This document shows, piece by piece, positions 51,561 to 59,014 of a stretch of 64,000 nucleotides of DNA (its first letter is position 1; each line of letters starts with the position of its first letter). The stretch is from Sorangium cellulosum (GTDB lineage: Bacteria; Myxococcota_A; Polyangia; Polyangiales; Polyangiaceae): NCBI RefSeq assembly GCF_002950945.1, contig NZ_CP012673.1, positions 5,641,001 through 5,705,000 of the forward strand. Direction: 5' to 3'. The position numbers were made by a program, and so were the translations under genes. The notes beneath the pieces were generated by a model. It searched no databases. It was not told the DNA's origin and worked only from the letters and a program-made list of their open reading frames with translations.

Positions 51561-52946
51561 TCACGGCCGCGGCAGCACCGTCTCGAGCGGCCCGCCCCGG
51601 AGCGCCTCGAACGCCGAGTCCGACCACGCCCGCGCCCGATCCGAGAAGCCGGCCTCCACCGCGTCCCGGAGCAGCTCCAGCGCCCGGTCCAGGTTCCCGT
51701 CCTTGGCGCTCGCGCGCGCGGCGTCGTAGGCGTCCTCGCTCTGGCCGATGCGGCGGAAGATCGCCTCGTAGAGCCGCGCCGACCAGTCGAACGCGCCGCG
51801 CTCGAACGCGATCTCCGCCATCCTGCGCGCGTCGTCCTCCGAGAGCTGCTCCACGATGTCGAGCGCGACCGCCGCCGCGCGCGCCACCTCGCCCTGCTCG
51901 ACGAGCACCCGGATCAGCGGGCCGGCGATCTCCTTCCGGTCGTCGCCGGCCTCCCGCGCCGCCTCGAGCACCTTGCGCGCCTGCTTGAGCTCGCCCTGCG
52001 CGAGGTGCACCGCGCCGACCAGCGCCGGGTCCGGCTCGCCGTGCTTGCGCGCCTGCGCGACCGCGTCCACCGCCGCCTTCGTGTCGCCGAGGAGCAGGTG
52101 CGCCCACCCGATGAGCTCGTGCGCCTCCCGCAGCGCGCGCTTCGGCGGCGCCGGCGACTGCGCGAGCACCTCGCCGGCCAGGGCCCGCGCCTCGTCCGTC
52201 CGCTCGTCCTCCACCGCCCGCCGCGCCCGCTGGAGCAGCTGCTCCGTCTCTGGCGGCAGGGGCTCGTCCTGGAGCGCCGCGCGCCGGCGGTTCACGACCG
52301 GCGACGACGCCGCCGGCTCGCTGCGGAACCGCTGCAGGCTCTGGAACGCCGACATGACGAGGATGAACGTGAAGAAGATGAACCCCATCTGGAGGAAGAC
52401 GATCGCGAGCAGCACGGCCGCCACGCCCGAGATCGCCGCCGTGAGCCGCCCCCGCTTCGGGCCGAGCGCGTGCTCCAGGACGTGCCCGCCGTCGAACGGC
52501 AGCACGGGGATCAGGTTGAGGACGCCCCACACCACGTTGACCCAGATGAGCGTGTCCATCCCGTAGATCAGCATCGGCGGGAGCGCGTGGAGCGCCGGGA
52601 CGTAGGAGAGCAGGAGGTAGAGGATGCCGGCGACGAAGAAGCCGGCGAACGGGCCGGCCAGGCTGATGATCACGTGCTGGAGCCGCCCGAGGGGCATGAG
52701 CGACCGCCAGGTCGTCGTGCCGCCCATGAAGTGCAGCGTGATCTCCGGCTCGATCCGGTGCCGCTTGATGGCCAGGGCGTGACCGAACTCGTGCATCAGC
52801 ACCGACAGGAAGACCACGATGATCCACACGAGGAACCGCTGGTACTGCTCCGCGACCAGCCTCCCGAACCCGAGCAGGGCAGCGGAGAGCCAGAACCCGA
52901 GCTGGACGTCGACCGGAACCCCGAACAGGCGGAAGCTCATGCGCAT
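51561..52946 (-). CDS. Site-2 protease (M50) with C-terminal TPR-like region
   Basis: 461 residues from 52946 (second Met at 52940 possible). The N-terminal 210 residues hold about six membrane spans with the zinc motif LMHEFGHALAI and the third-ligand motif NLIPVLPFDGGHVLEHAL, typical of rhomboid-unrelated intramembrane metalloproteases of the SpoIVFB group. The C-terminal 240 residues are soluble helical repeats (AHELIGWAHLLLGDTKAAVD; FERGAFDWSARLYEAIFRR). The repeats may bind a regulator or substrate. It probably cleaves a membrane-bound factor; the target is unknown. Confidence 0.88.
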   Translation of the reverse strand: MRMSFRLFGVPVDVQLGFWLSAALLGFGRLVAEQYQRFLVWIIVVFLSVLMHEFGHALAIKRHRIEPEITLHFMGGTTTWRSLMPLGRLQHVIISLAGPFAGFFVAGILYLLLSYVPALHALPPMLIYGMDTLIWVNVVWGVLNLIPVLPFDGGHVLEHALGPKRGRLTAAISGVAAVLLAIVFLQMGFIFFTFILVMSAFQSLQRFRSEPAASSPVVNRRRAALQDEPLPPETEQLLQRARRAVEDERTDEARALAGEVLAQSPAPPKRALREAHELIGWAHLLLGDTKAAVDAVAQARKHGEPDPALVGAVHLAQGELKQARKVLEAAREAGDDRKEIAGPLIRVLVEQGEVARAAAVALDIVEQLSEDDARRMAEIAFERGAFDWSARLYEAIFRRIGQSEDAYDAARASAKDGNLDRALELLRDAVEAGFSDRARAWSDSAFEALRGGPLETVLPRP

Positions 52947-53030
52947 GTAATAAGCCCTGGAGGCCCTCTGCTCAATGATTGCCGTACGGACTCGGCCTGC
53001 CCTAGAGTGCGCCGCCGCGCCGCGCGCTGC

Positions 53031-53080
53031 GTGGACGACGGCGCTCGCGGCGTGCGTGGACGAAGACGCTCGCGGCGCAC
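53031..53080. repeat. Imperfect 25-bp tandem repeat
   Basis: gtggacgacggcgctcgcgg and 5 more (53031-53055) is followed by a similar unit (53056-53080) with four differences. It lies in the divergent spacer between the M50 and SGNH genes. A ctagag sequence lies nearby at 53002-53007 without a matching right end. Confidence 0.6.
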
Positions 53081-53109
53081 GCGCCGGGCGCGGTCTTCTG
53101 GAGCGGACC

Positions 53110-53967
53110 ATGGGCAGGGACATTCGGGGTACGAGGTGGGCGCTCGCCGGGATCTCCGCGGCGGGCATCGCGTGCGGCGCCGCGCCGCCGCCCGAGCCGG
53201 ACGCAGCGGGTCCGCCCGCCGGCGAGCCGCCGCCCGCGGCCACCCGCCCGCTCGAGGCGGCCGGGCCCGTCGCGCCGCCGCCGGCCGCCCCGGCGGCCGG
53301 CGAGCCGCAGCCCGCCGCGGAGCCGCCGCCGTTCAGCGTGCCGCCCAACACGGCGGTCCTCCACGTCGGCGACTCGTTCGCGCTCGCGGGCTTCGCGCAG
53401 GCGCTCCGCCCGCGGCTGGAGGCGCTGCGCGTGCGCTACGCGGTCAAGGCGGAGACCAGCTCGTACACCGTGACGTGGGCCTCCCGGATGGAGCTCCTGG
53501 TCGCGAACTACCAGCCGGACCTCGTGATCATCAGCCTCGGCGCGAACGAGGTCGAGAACGTGAACCCGCCGGCCCACGCCGGCGCGGTCCGGCGCATCGT
53601 CAAGGCGATCGGCGGGCGCCCGTGCGTGTGGGTCTCCCCACCGCTCTGGCGGAAGGACACCGGCATCATCGACGTGATCCGGACGAACTCGGCCCCGTGC
53701 CGGTTCTTCGACTCCGACGCGCTGGTGCCCGGCCCGCTCCCCCGCAAGAAGGACAAGATCCACCCGAACGAGGTGGGCGGCGCGCGCTGGGCCGACGCCT
53801 TCTGGACCTGGCTCACGGCGGAGCACCTGCCGCCGGGAGCCGGTGAGGGCGCTGACACGTCCGCGCCGCCGCGCAGCCCCTGGGCGCTCCGCCCCGCGCC
53901 GCCCGAGGAGCACCGCTCCCGGGCGCCAGCGCCGCCGCCGGAAAACGCGCTCCAGGGCGCGCTCTAG
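53110..53967 (+). CDS. SGNH/GDSL-hydrolase-like lipoprotein
   Basis: 285 residues from ATG 53110. Signal with lipobox-like AGIAC, a Pro/Ala/Glu spacer of about 60 residues, then an SGNH fold: block I VLHVGDSFALAGF (nucleophile Ser in GDS), block III SLGANEVEN (Gly and Asn), and a C-terminal KIHPNEVGGARWADAF in place of DxxH with His (block V). It likely removes acyl or acetyl groups from a cell-envelope polymer. A low-complexity Pro/Ala tail ends at a TAG that lies in the left edge of the palindromic element. Confidence 0.8.
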   Translation: MGRDIRGTRWALAGISAAGIACGAAPPPEPDAAGPPAGEPPPAATRPLEAAGPVAPPPAAPAAGEPQPAAEPPPFSVPPNTAVLHVGDSFALAGFAQALRPRLEALRVRYAVKAETSSYTVTWASRMELLVANYQPDLVIISLGANEVENVNPPAHAGAVRRIVKAIGGRPCVWVSPPLWRKDTGIIDVIRTNSAPCRFFDSDALVPGPLPRKKDKIHPNEVGGARWADAFWTWLTAEHLPPGAGEGADTSAPPRSPWALRPAPPEEHRSRAPAPPPENALQGAL

Positions 53968-54114
53968 AGCGACAAACGGGTTGAACCCGTCTGAAACGAG
54001 CAGATTTTCGAACCGCCAAGGCGCCAAGGACGCCAAGAAGGAGAAGAAAATATCTTGGCGCCCTTGGCGCCTTGGCGGTTCATCTCTCGTTCCTCAACGT
54101 GATCGGTGTTCTAG
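53964..54114. mobile_element. CTAG-bounded palindromic element, type 1, copy B
   Basis: 151 bp, CTAG to CTAG. It matches copy A base for base apart from one additional 9-base cttggcgcc-type unit in the right arm, which lengthens the hairpin: the 30 bases from 54010 pair with the right arm ending at 54081 with two mismatches, whereas copy A pairs 19. Arms: 54010-54028 and 54063-54081 for the perfect part. The left CTAG gives the TAG stop of the SGNH gene and the right CTAG gives the TAG stop of the convergent plsC gene. Confidence 0.8.
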
Positions 54115-54866
54115 GCGGGCGGGGCGGCGACGGTGGTGGCGGCCGATCGGTGGACGAGGGACGGGTCGTGGCCGAGCGCCCCCGCGATCGCCGCGCGGAC
54201 GTCCCTCATGAGGCGGTTGCGGCCACCCTGGCCGTAGGGCGCCGGGTCGATCGGCGGCATGATCGTCACCACCACGCGGTGGTGCTGCTGCACCACGACG
54301 TCGCGGGCCCGCAGCACGTGGCGCGTGCCGTCGATCGCGACCGGGAGGATCGGCGTGTTGGTCTCGATCGCCATCCGGAAGCCGCCGCTCTTGAAGGGGA
54401 GGAGCGCGCCCGTCTTGCTCCGGGTGCCCTCCGGGGCGATCCAGACCCGCGTGCCGTTCTGCAGCATGGCGGCGCCGACCTGGAGGCTCGCCGTGGCCTG
54501 GACACGATCGCTCCGGTCGATGCGGATGAACCCGGCCGCCTTCATCGCCTGGCCGAAGACGGGCAGCTTGAACAGCTCGGTCTTCGCCACCATCCGGAGC
54601 CGCCCGGGGATGGCGCGGAACACCACCGGGATGTCGAAGAGGCTCTGGTGGTTGGACATCACCACGAACGGCCGCGTGCCCGCGGCGTGCTCGCGCCCGC
54701 GCACCACCAGATCGACGTCGGCGTCCTCCAGGACCTTGCGCGCCCACCAGTCGAGCCGCTCGTCGCAGCGCTCCAGGGTCACGCGCCCCCGGACCGCGTC
54801 CACGACGGTGGGGAAGCAGATCCGGAGGGTGTCGAAGATTCCCATGCACGTCGTGTGAAGGCTCAT
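54111..54866 (-). CDS. plsC: 1-acyl-sn-glycerol-3-phosphate acyltransferase
   Basis: 251 residues from the ATG at 54866 (MSLHTTCMGIFDTLRI); a GTG at 54908 and an ATG at 54845 are alternatives. Family motifs: VVMSNHQSLFDIP (His-x4-Asp catalytic pair), GFIRIDRSDR, RVWIAPEGTRSKTG, LLPFKSGGFRMAIETNTPIL. It adds the second acyl chain in phospholipid synthesis at the inner membrane. Its TAG stop is formed by the right edge of the element, so the last codons may have been altered by its insertion. Confidence 0.92.
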   Translation of the reverse strand: MSLHTTCMGIFDTLRICFPTVVDAVRGRVTLERCDERLDWWARKVLEDADVDLVVRGREHAAGTRPFVVMSNHQSLFDIPVVFRAIPGRLRMVAKTELFKLPVFGQAMKAAGFIRIDRSDRVQATASLQVGAAMLQNGTRVWIAPEGTRSKTGALLPFKSGGFRMAIETNTPILPVAIDGTRHVLRARDVVVQQHHRVVVTIMPPIDPAPYGQGGRNRLMRDVRAAIAGALGHDPSLVHRSAATTVAAPPA

Positions 54867-55001
54867 CGCTGTGATTCCGCTGAAGGTGAAGGGGGTCGCC
54901 AGGTCCACCCACGCCGCGCGCAGGTGCTGCCGGGCGCGGCCGCTGAGCAGCCCCCGAGGGGGTCGAGCTCATCCAGGACATGGACGCGGCAAGTATACCA
55001 C

Positions 55002-55433
55002 TTACCCCCCTGCTGTGGTGCCGGTTACGGTAACAACCACGCGACGCATGTGGGGTGAGCTACGATGTTCCCAGACATACACGGCTTGCCATGTTCCGAG
55101 CGCGAGGCGACCGCCCGAGACGGGGATGACCTCGCTCGACCGGGTGACGGCGCTCCGGAGGTGGCCCGGCATGTCGTCGGGGCCCTCGTCGTCGTGCTCG
55201 TAGTCGCGGCCTTCCGGGGCGAGGCGCGACATCCAGCGCTCGAGGTCGCGGAGGACCGCCGGGTCGGCGTTCTCCTGGATGACCAGGCTCGCCGAGGTGT
55301 GCTGGAGGAAGAGGGCGCAGGTCCCGACGTCGACGCCGGCGCCGGCGACGACGCGCGCGACCTCGCGCGTGATGTCGAAGAACCCGCGGCCGCTCGTGCG
55401 GACCTCGAGGGTGCGCTGGACGATGGTGATCAC
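55002..55433 (-). CDS. yjbQ: YjbQ/UPF0047 family protein
   Basis: 143 residues. Family landmarks: LFLQHTSASLVIQENAD, YEHDDEGPDDMPGHL, GRLALGTWQAVYVWEHR. YjbQ proteins show weak thiamine-phosphate-synthase activity in Escherichia coli and probably bind metal through the conserved His/Asp/Glu; the physiological role is unsettled. The ATG overlaps the stop of the bufC-like gene (ATGA), which ties it to the MNIO operon. Confidence 0.92.
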   Translation of the reverse strand: MITIVQRTLEVRTSGRGFFDITREVARVVAGAGVDVGTCALFLQHTSASLVIQENADPAVLRDLERWMSRLAPEGRDYEHDDEGPDDMPGHLRSAVTRSSEVIPVSGGRLALGTWQAVYVWEHRSSPHMRRVVVTVTGTTAGG

Positions 55434-56383
55434 CGCGCCATCTTAGCGTCCCCGGCGCGGGATCCCGGCGCGATGTCGACGATCAGGCCCCAGCTCGTCC
55501 ACTGCTGGAACCAGGTCCCGAGGCGGGCCGCCAGCGCCGTGCGCATGGCCTCGTCCGCGCCCGCAGCGTCGCTCACGCCGGCCGCCACCTCCTCGCACGC
55601 GGCGACGAGCGGCGCACCGCGACCGAGCGCATGGAGCAGCGCAAACGCCGGCGGCTCGAGCTCCTCGTAGCGGATCGTGAGATCGGCGGAGCGGAAGACG
55701 GCGAGGCGGACGGGGCGGGGCCCGGGCAGCGCGGGCTTCTTCCCCTGCCGGAGCTCGCTGCGCAGGAGGTGCACCGGGTAACGGAGATCCATCAGCACGA
55801 GCAGCGGATGGAGGACGAGGCGGGCGGTGGTCCAGCCCTCGTCCGGCATGCCCGTCACCTTCGCGGGATCGAGCGGTGGGGGCGCGGCCCCGTCGAAGAC
55901 GTCGACGAGGGCGAGCTCGTAGCGCGCCATGTCGCGGGCGAGGTCGCGGAGGGCAGGGGGGAAGCCATCGTAACCCTTGATGAAATCGGCGAGGTGCTCC
56001 CCGAGGTCGCGCAGCGAGAAGCGCGCCGGCGGGTGCGCGGCGAGGTAGGCCCGGGCGAAGGCGTCGAAGCCGTCCTCGCCGAGGACGTGCGCGAGCCCGG
56101 GGTGGTCCTCGAGCAGGGCGTCGGTGTGACGCGCCCAGAACTGCCGCCGGTAGATGTCGGCCTGCTCGGCGGGCGTGAGCCGCGCGCTGCCGGCCACGAG
56201 CGCGCCGCAACGCGCGGCGAGCTCGGCGTCGTCCGGGAGGGGCGCGCCGCGCGTGATCAGGCGGGTGAGCTCGTCCATCATGGCGACGAGCCCGGCCGGG
56301 GGCGGGGCGTCGTCCGGGGCGTCGCGCCCGGCCGGGGCGGTGCGCCCGGCCGCGGGTCGGCCGTCGTCATGCGGCGCGCGCAC
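55430..56383 (-). CDS. HvfC/BufC family RiPP-modification partner (DUF2063)
   Basis: 317 residues from a GTG at 56383, overlapping the MNIO gene by 17 bases; an ATG at 56281 would remove a Pro/Ala-rich, non-conserved N-terminus. DUF2063 pattern: ADIYRRQFWARHTDALLEDH, LADFIKGYDGFPPALRDLAR, YELALVDVFDGAA, and a C-terminal winged-helix-like part with WFQQWTSWGLIVDI. In bufferin systems this protein delivers or recognises the precursor for the MNIO enzyme. Position directly after the MNIO gene supports this. Confidence 0.85.
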   Translation of the reverse strand: MRAPHDDGRPAAGRTAPAGRDAPDDAPPPAGLVAMMDELTRLITRGAPLPDDAELAARCGALVAGSARLTPAEQADIYRRQFWARHTDALLEDHPGLAHVLGEDGFDAFARAYLAAHPPARFSLRDLGEHLADFIKGYDGFPPALRDLARDMARYELALVDVFDGAAPPPLDPAKVTGMPDEGWTTARLVLHPLLVLMDLRYPVHLLRSELRQGKKPALPGPRPVRLAVFRSADLTIRYEELEPPAFALLHALGRGAPLVAACEEVAAGVSDAAGADEAMRTALAARLGTWFQQWTSWGLIVDIAPGSRAGDAKMAR

Positions 56384-57248
56384 GCGCCACCTCTTCCCGG
56401 ATCGCGCGCGCCTTCTCCACCTCGGCGGCGAGGTCCTCGAACGGGGGCAGGTCGTCGTCCCACTCGATCAGCGTGGAGACGTCGCCGGTGTGGCCCAGCG
56501 CGCGCCGGTACAGGGCCCAGACGGCGGGGTCCACGCGATCGCTGTGGGTGTCGAGGATGTACTTGCCGTGGTGCGTGTGGCCGGCGAGGTGAAACTGCAC
56601 GATCCGGCGGTGGGGCACGCCGTCGATGTAGGCGTTCGGATCGAAGCCATGGTTGTACGAGGAGACGTAGACGTTGTTGACGTCGAGCAGGATGCCGCAG
56701 TCGGCCTCCTCGGCGACCGCCGAGAGGAACTCCCACTCGGTCATCCGGCTCGCGGTGAAGGTCAGGTAACTCGACACGTTCTCCAGGGCGAGCCGGACGC
56801 CGAGGAAGTCCTGCACCGCGCGGGCGCGCGCCGCGACGTGGCGCACCGCCTCTTCCGTGTAGGGCAGGGGGAGCAGGTCGTGGAGGTTGACCCCGTGGGC
56901 GCCGGTCCAGCACAGGTGATCGCTCACCCACGGGGAGCCCACGCGGGTAAGCAGCGCCTTCAGCCTGCGGAGGTAGTCGACGTCGAGCGGATCCGTGCTG
57001 CCGATCGAGAGGGAGACGCCGTGCTGGACGAGCCGGTAGCTCTGGAGGGCGCGCTCCAGGTTCGCGATCGGCATGCCGCCGTCGACCATGAAGTTCTCGC
57101 TGATGATCTCGAACCAGTCGACGCGGGGCCGGTGCTCGAAGACGTGGCGGTAATGCGGGATGCGCAGCCCGACGCCGACGCCGAGGTCGGGCAGCCCGAG
57201 CCGCATGGACCCGAGCCGCGTGGAGTCGAGGGCGTCGAGGTTCGCCAT
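56367..57248 (-). CDS. MNIO-class iron oxidase, BufB/HvfB-like (DUF692)
   Basis: 293 residues. DUF692 fold (TIM barrel) with the metal ligands and surrounding motifs: GVGVGLRIPHYRHVFE, VDWFEIISENFM, GVSLSIGSTDPLD, WVSDHLCWTGAHGVNLHDLL, LALENVSSYL, LLDVNNVYVSSYNHG, QFHLAGHTHHG and IEWDDDLP. The family uses a multinuclear iron centre to modify Cys residues of ribosomal peptides, for example to thiooxazole or oxazolone-thioamide. It lies 76 bases after the Cys-rich precursor gene and before the BufC-like partner. Confidence 0.92.
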   Translation of the reverse strand: MANLDALDSTRLGSMRLGLPDLGVGVGLRIPHYRHVFEHRPRVDWFEIISENFMVDGGMPIANLERALQSYRLVQHGVSLSIGSTDPLDVDYLRRLKALLTRVGSPWVSDHLCWTGAHGVNLHDLLPLPYTEEAVRHVAARARAVQDFLGVRLALENVSSYLTFTASRMTEWEFLSAVAEEADCGILLDVNNVYVSSYNHGFDPNAYIDGVPHRRIVQFHLAGHTHHGKYILDTHSDRVDPAVWALYRRALGHTGDVSTLIEWDDDLPPFEDLAAEVEKARAIREEVARARAA

Positions 57249-57324
57249 GGGTCACCGCCGCTCCCGCGGCTGCCCGGGGCCCGGCGCCGGCGCGCACCGC
57301 TCGCGCGCCGTGCGCCGCCGCGGA

Positions 57325-57618
57325 TCAGTGGTGGTCGTGTCCCCCGCCGCAGTCCGCCGGCTTGCAGCCGCCCTTGCCCTTGCACTCGTTCTGGCCGGCG
57401 CACGAGTGGGTGTCCGACTTGCAGCCGCCCTTGCCCTTGCACTCGTTCTTGCCAGCACAGCACGCCTTCGCGCCGGCCGTGGGCGCCTCCGCCGCCGGCT
57501 CGGCCGGGGGAGCCCCCGTCTCGGGCTCGGGCGGCGGCGACGAGGCACAGCCCGCGAGGCCCGCCACCATGCCCGAAACCGCCGTGAACGCCAACGTCTT
57601 GCCCATGTCCATCGCCAT
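57325..57618 (-). CDS. Bufferin-like Cys-rich RiPP precursor with lipoprotein signal
   Basis: 97 residues from the ATG at 57618, which has GGTGGAGG 5 bases upstream; this decides the start against an ATG at 57645. N-terminal signal with a perfect lipobox (SGMVAGLAGC), a Pro/Glu/Ala spacer, then a core with two tandem units, CAGKNECKGKGGCK and CAGQNECKGKGGCK, an additional CC pair made with the first unit, and a Cys/Gly/His tail (CGGGHDHH). NxCKGxGxC-type units resemble BufA2-type copper-binding precursors. The MNIO and BufC-like proteins encoded next would modify its Cys. No DoxX-like BufD gene is seen. Most related precursors have a cleavable Sec signal, so the lipobox is unusual. Confidence 0.85.
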   Translation of the reverse strand: MAMDMGKTLAFTAVSGMVAGLAGCASSPPPEPETGAPPAEPAAEAPTAGAKACCAGKNECKGKGGCKSDTHSCAGQNECKGKGGCKPADCGGGHDHH

Positions 57619-58018
57619 GTAAACCTCCACCTTGTTCGTTGCCATCGAGCTCGCGCGCGCTTGCTGCCTCGGCGCGCCGTCGATCCGCTGCGCTGCTCGG
57701 GGCTCGTCGGTCTGGCCGGTCGCGGTGCACCCGCGCTCCACCCGCACTCTACGCCCGCGCGGCCGCTCGGTTTCACCGGTCCGCGCGGGTGCGTTGATTC
57801 CTGGTGCGACTCCCCGTAAGTGAGCCCCGTTGACCACCACGCCTACGCGAAGCTCCCTCGCGCGCGCGGCGCCCGGCGACGTGTCTCCCGGGGCCTGGAC
57901 GCCCGTCCGCCCCGCAGCATTCCACGTACGACGTAGCTCGTTTCGCGCGACGGGGGCAAGACAAAGCGGCCGCTGCCGCGCGCCGTGGCCGCCTCCGCGC
58001 GGGCTCGTTTACCGGCGC
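57619..58018. other. Intergenic region, 400 bp, divergent
   Basis: Spacer between the RiPP precursor gene and the metalloprotease-like gene. It should contain the RiPP operon promoter and perhaps a metal-responsive operator, but I see no clear box. An open plus-strand frame from 57830 runs into the metalloprotease gene, but this part is Arg/Pro-rich and probably not translated. Confidence 0.45.
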
Positions 58019-59014
58019 GTGGCCGCGCTTCCGCTCGCGGCCGCGCTGTCGCTGGGGGCAGCGGGCTGCGGAGGGGCTCCACGCGCGGCGGCCGGCGCCG
58101 AGGGCGCCGGGGTCCCGGTGGGCGAGCTTCCGATCGAGGCGGTCGCCGCCGAGCTCGAGGCGATGAGCGGCGCGGTCCTCGAAGGGCGCGAGGCGACGTT
58201 CCGGGACATCCTGGCCGACACGGTGGCGAAGGACATGTACCTGTGCGTGCCCTCGGCGCGGCAGGTGTTCCACGGCGACGTGCCGGAGGGGGAGCGGCGC
58301 ATCGCCGGGGCGATGCCGCACTACGGGCTGTTCTTCGGCCCGATGCGCTACCTCGTGCGGCGGCGCGGGGGCGCCTGGGAGGTCGAGGTGCGCGTCGCCG
58401 TGGAGCCGCCGGCCGGCGCGGGCCGCCTCGAGCTGCCGGACTGCGGGCTGGCCGCGCAGCTCGGGGAGGCGCTCACGTGCCGCGGGACGCCGTACGCGCG
58501 CTCCGGATCGACGGACGCCTGCCCGGGCTCCGGGGAGTTCTCGGCGGCGGCGACGCCGGCGGCGATCCGGGCGCTGCTCGCCCGCTGGTCGGCCGAGGTC
58601 GAGGGGTACTGGAACCGCGACGCGCGCGCGTTCGCGCTGCCGGTCCGGTACGACTTCGACTTCGTGCTCGAGAGCGAGGCGCGCGCGCGGGCGCTGCGGG
58701 TCGACTTCGCGGTCCCGCTCTCGCCGACCTGCGGGAGGACGCCGTATTTCTACGCGATCCGGGCCGGCTGGTCGCTGCCGGTGCTCGCCCACGAGGTGGG
58801 GCACGTGCTCGGGCTACTCGACGAGTACGAGGCGCTCTCCGGCATCGTCCGCTGCTACCCGAAGACGCCGTTCCCGGGCGCGGAGATCAGCCGGATGGGG
58901 CTGTCGATGCGGGAGGGGACGCGGCTCTTGCCGGTCCACCACTACCTCGTGCTCCGCCGCTTCTTCTGCCGCGAGCCGTCGTCCACGGATCCCTATGCCG
59001 GCGCGATCCGCTGA
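58019..59014 (+). CDS. Metalloprotease-like lipoprotein with HExxHxxGxxDEY motif
   Basis: 331 residues if the GTG at 58019 starts it; the true start is uncertain because the signal would be short and no ribosome binding site is seen. A signal-like run ends in GAAGC (lipobox). The C-terminal part has VLAHEVGHVLGLLDEYE, a zinc site of the HExxHxxGxxD type found in metzincins and a DEY extension as in M64-like peptidases, then a Met (RMGLSMREGTR) that could be a Met-turn. Paired Cys (PDCGLAAQLGEALTC; SPTCGRTPYF) suggest disulfides. It is probably a periplasmic or surface protease. The next gene overlaps its end by 20 bases. Confidence 0.7.
   Translation: MAALPLAAALSLGAAGCGGAPRAAAGAEGAGVPVGELPIEAVAAELEAMSGAVLEGREATFRDILADTVAKDMYLCVPSARQVFHGDVPEGERRIAGAMPHYGLFFGPMRYLVRRRGGAWEVEVRVAVEPPAGAGRLELPDCGLAAQLGEALTCRGTPYARSGSTDACPGSGEFSAAATPAAIRALLARWSAEVEGYWNRDARAFALPVRYDFDFVLESEARARALRVDFAVPLSPTCGRTPYFYAIRAGWSLPVLAHEVGHVLGLLDEYEALSGIVRCYPKTPFPGAEISRMGLSMREGTRLLPVHHYLVLRRFFCREPSSTDPYAGAIR

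Noticed and set aside
53002..53007. CTAGAG near 53002 as a fourth palindromic element
   Set aside because: No matching right-hand CTAG end or hairpin follows within 300 bases.
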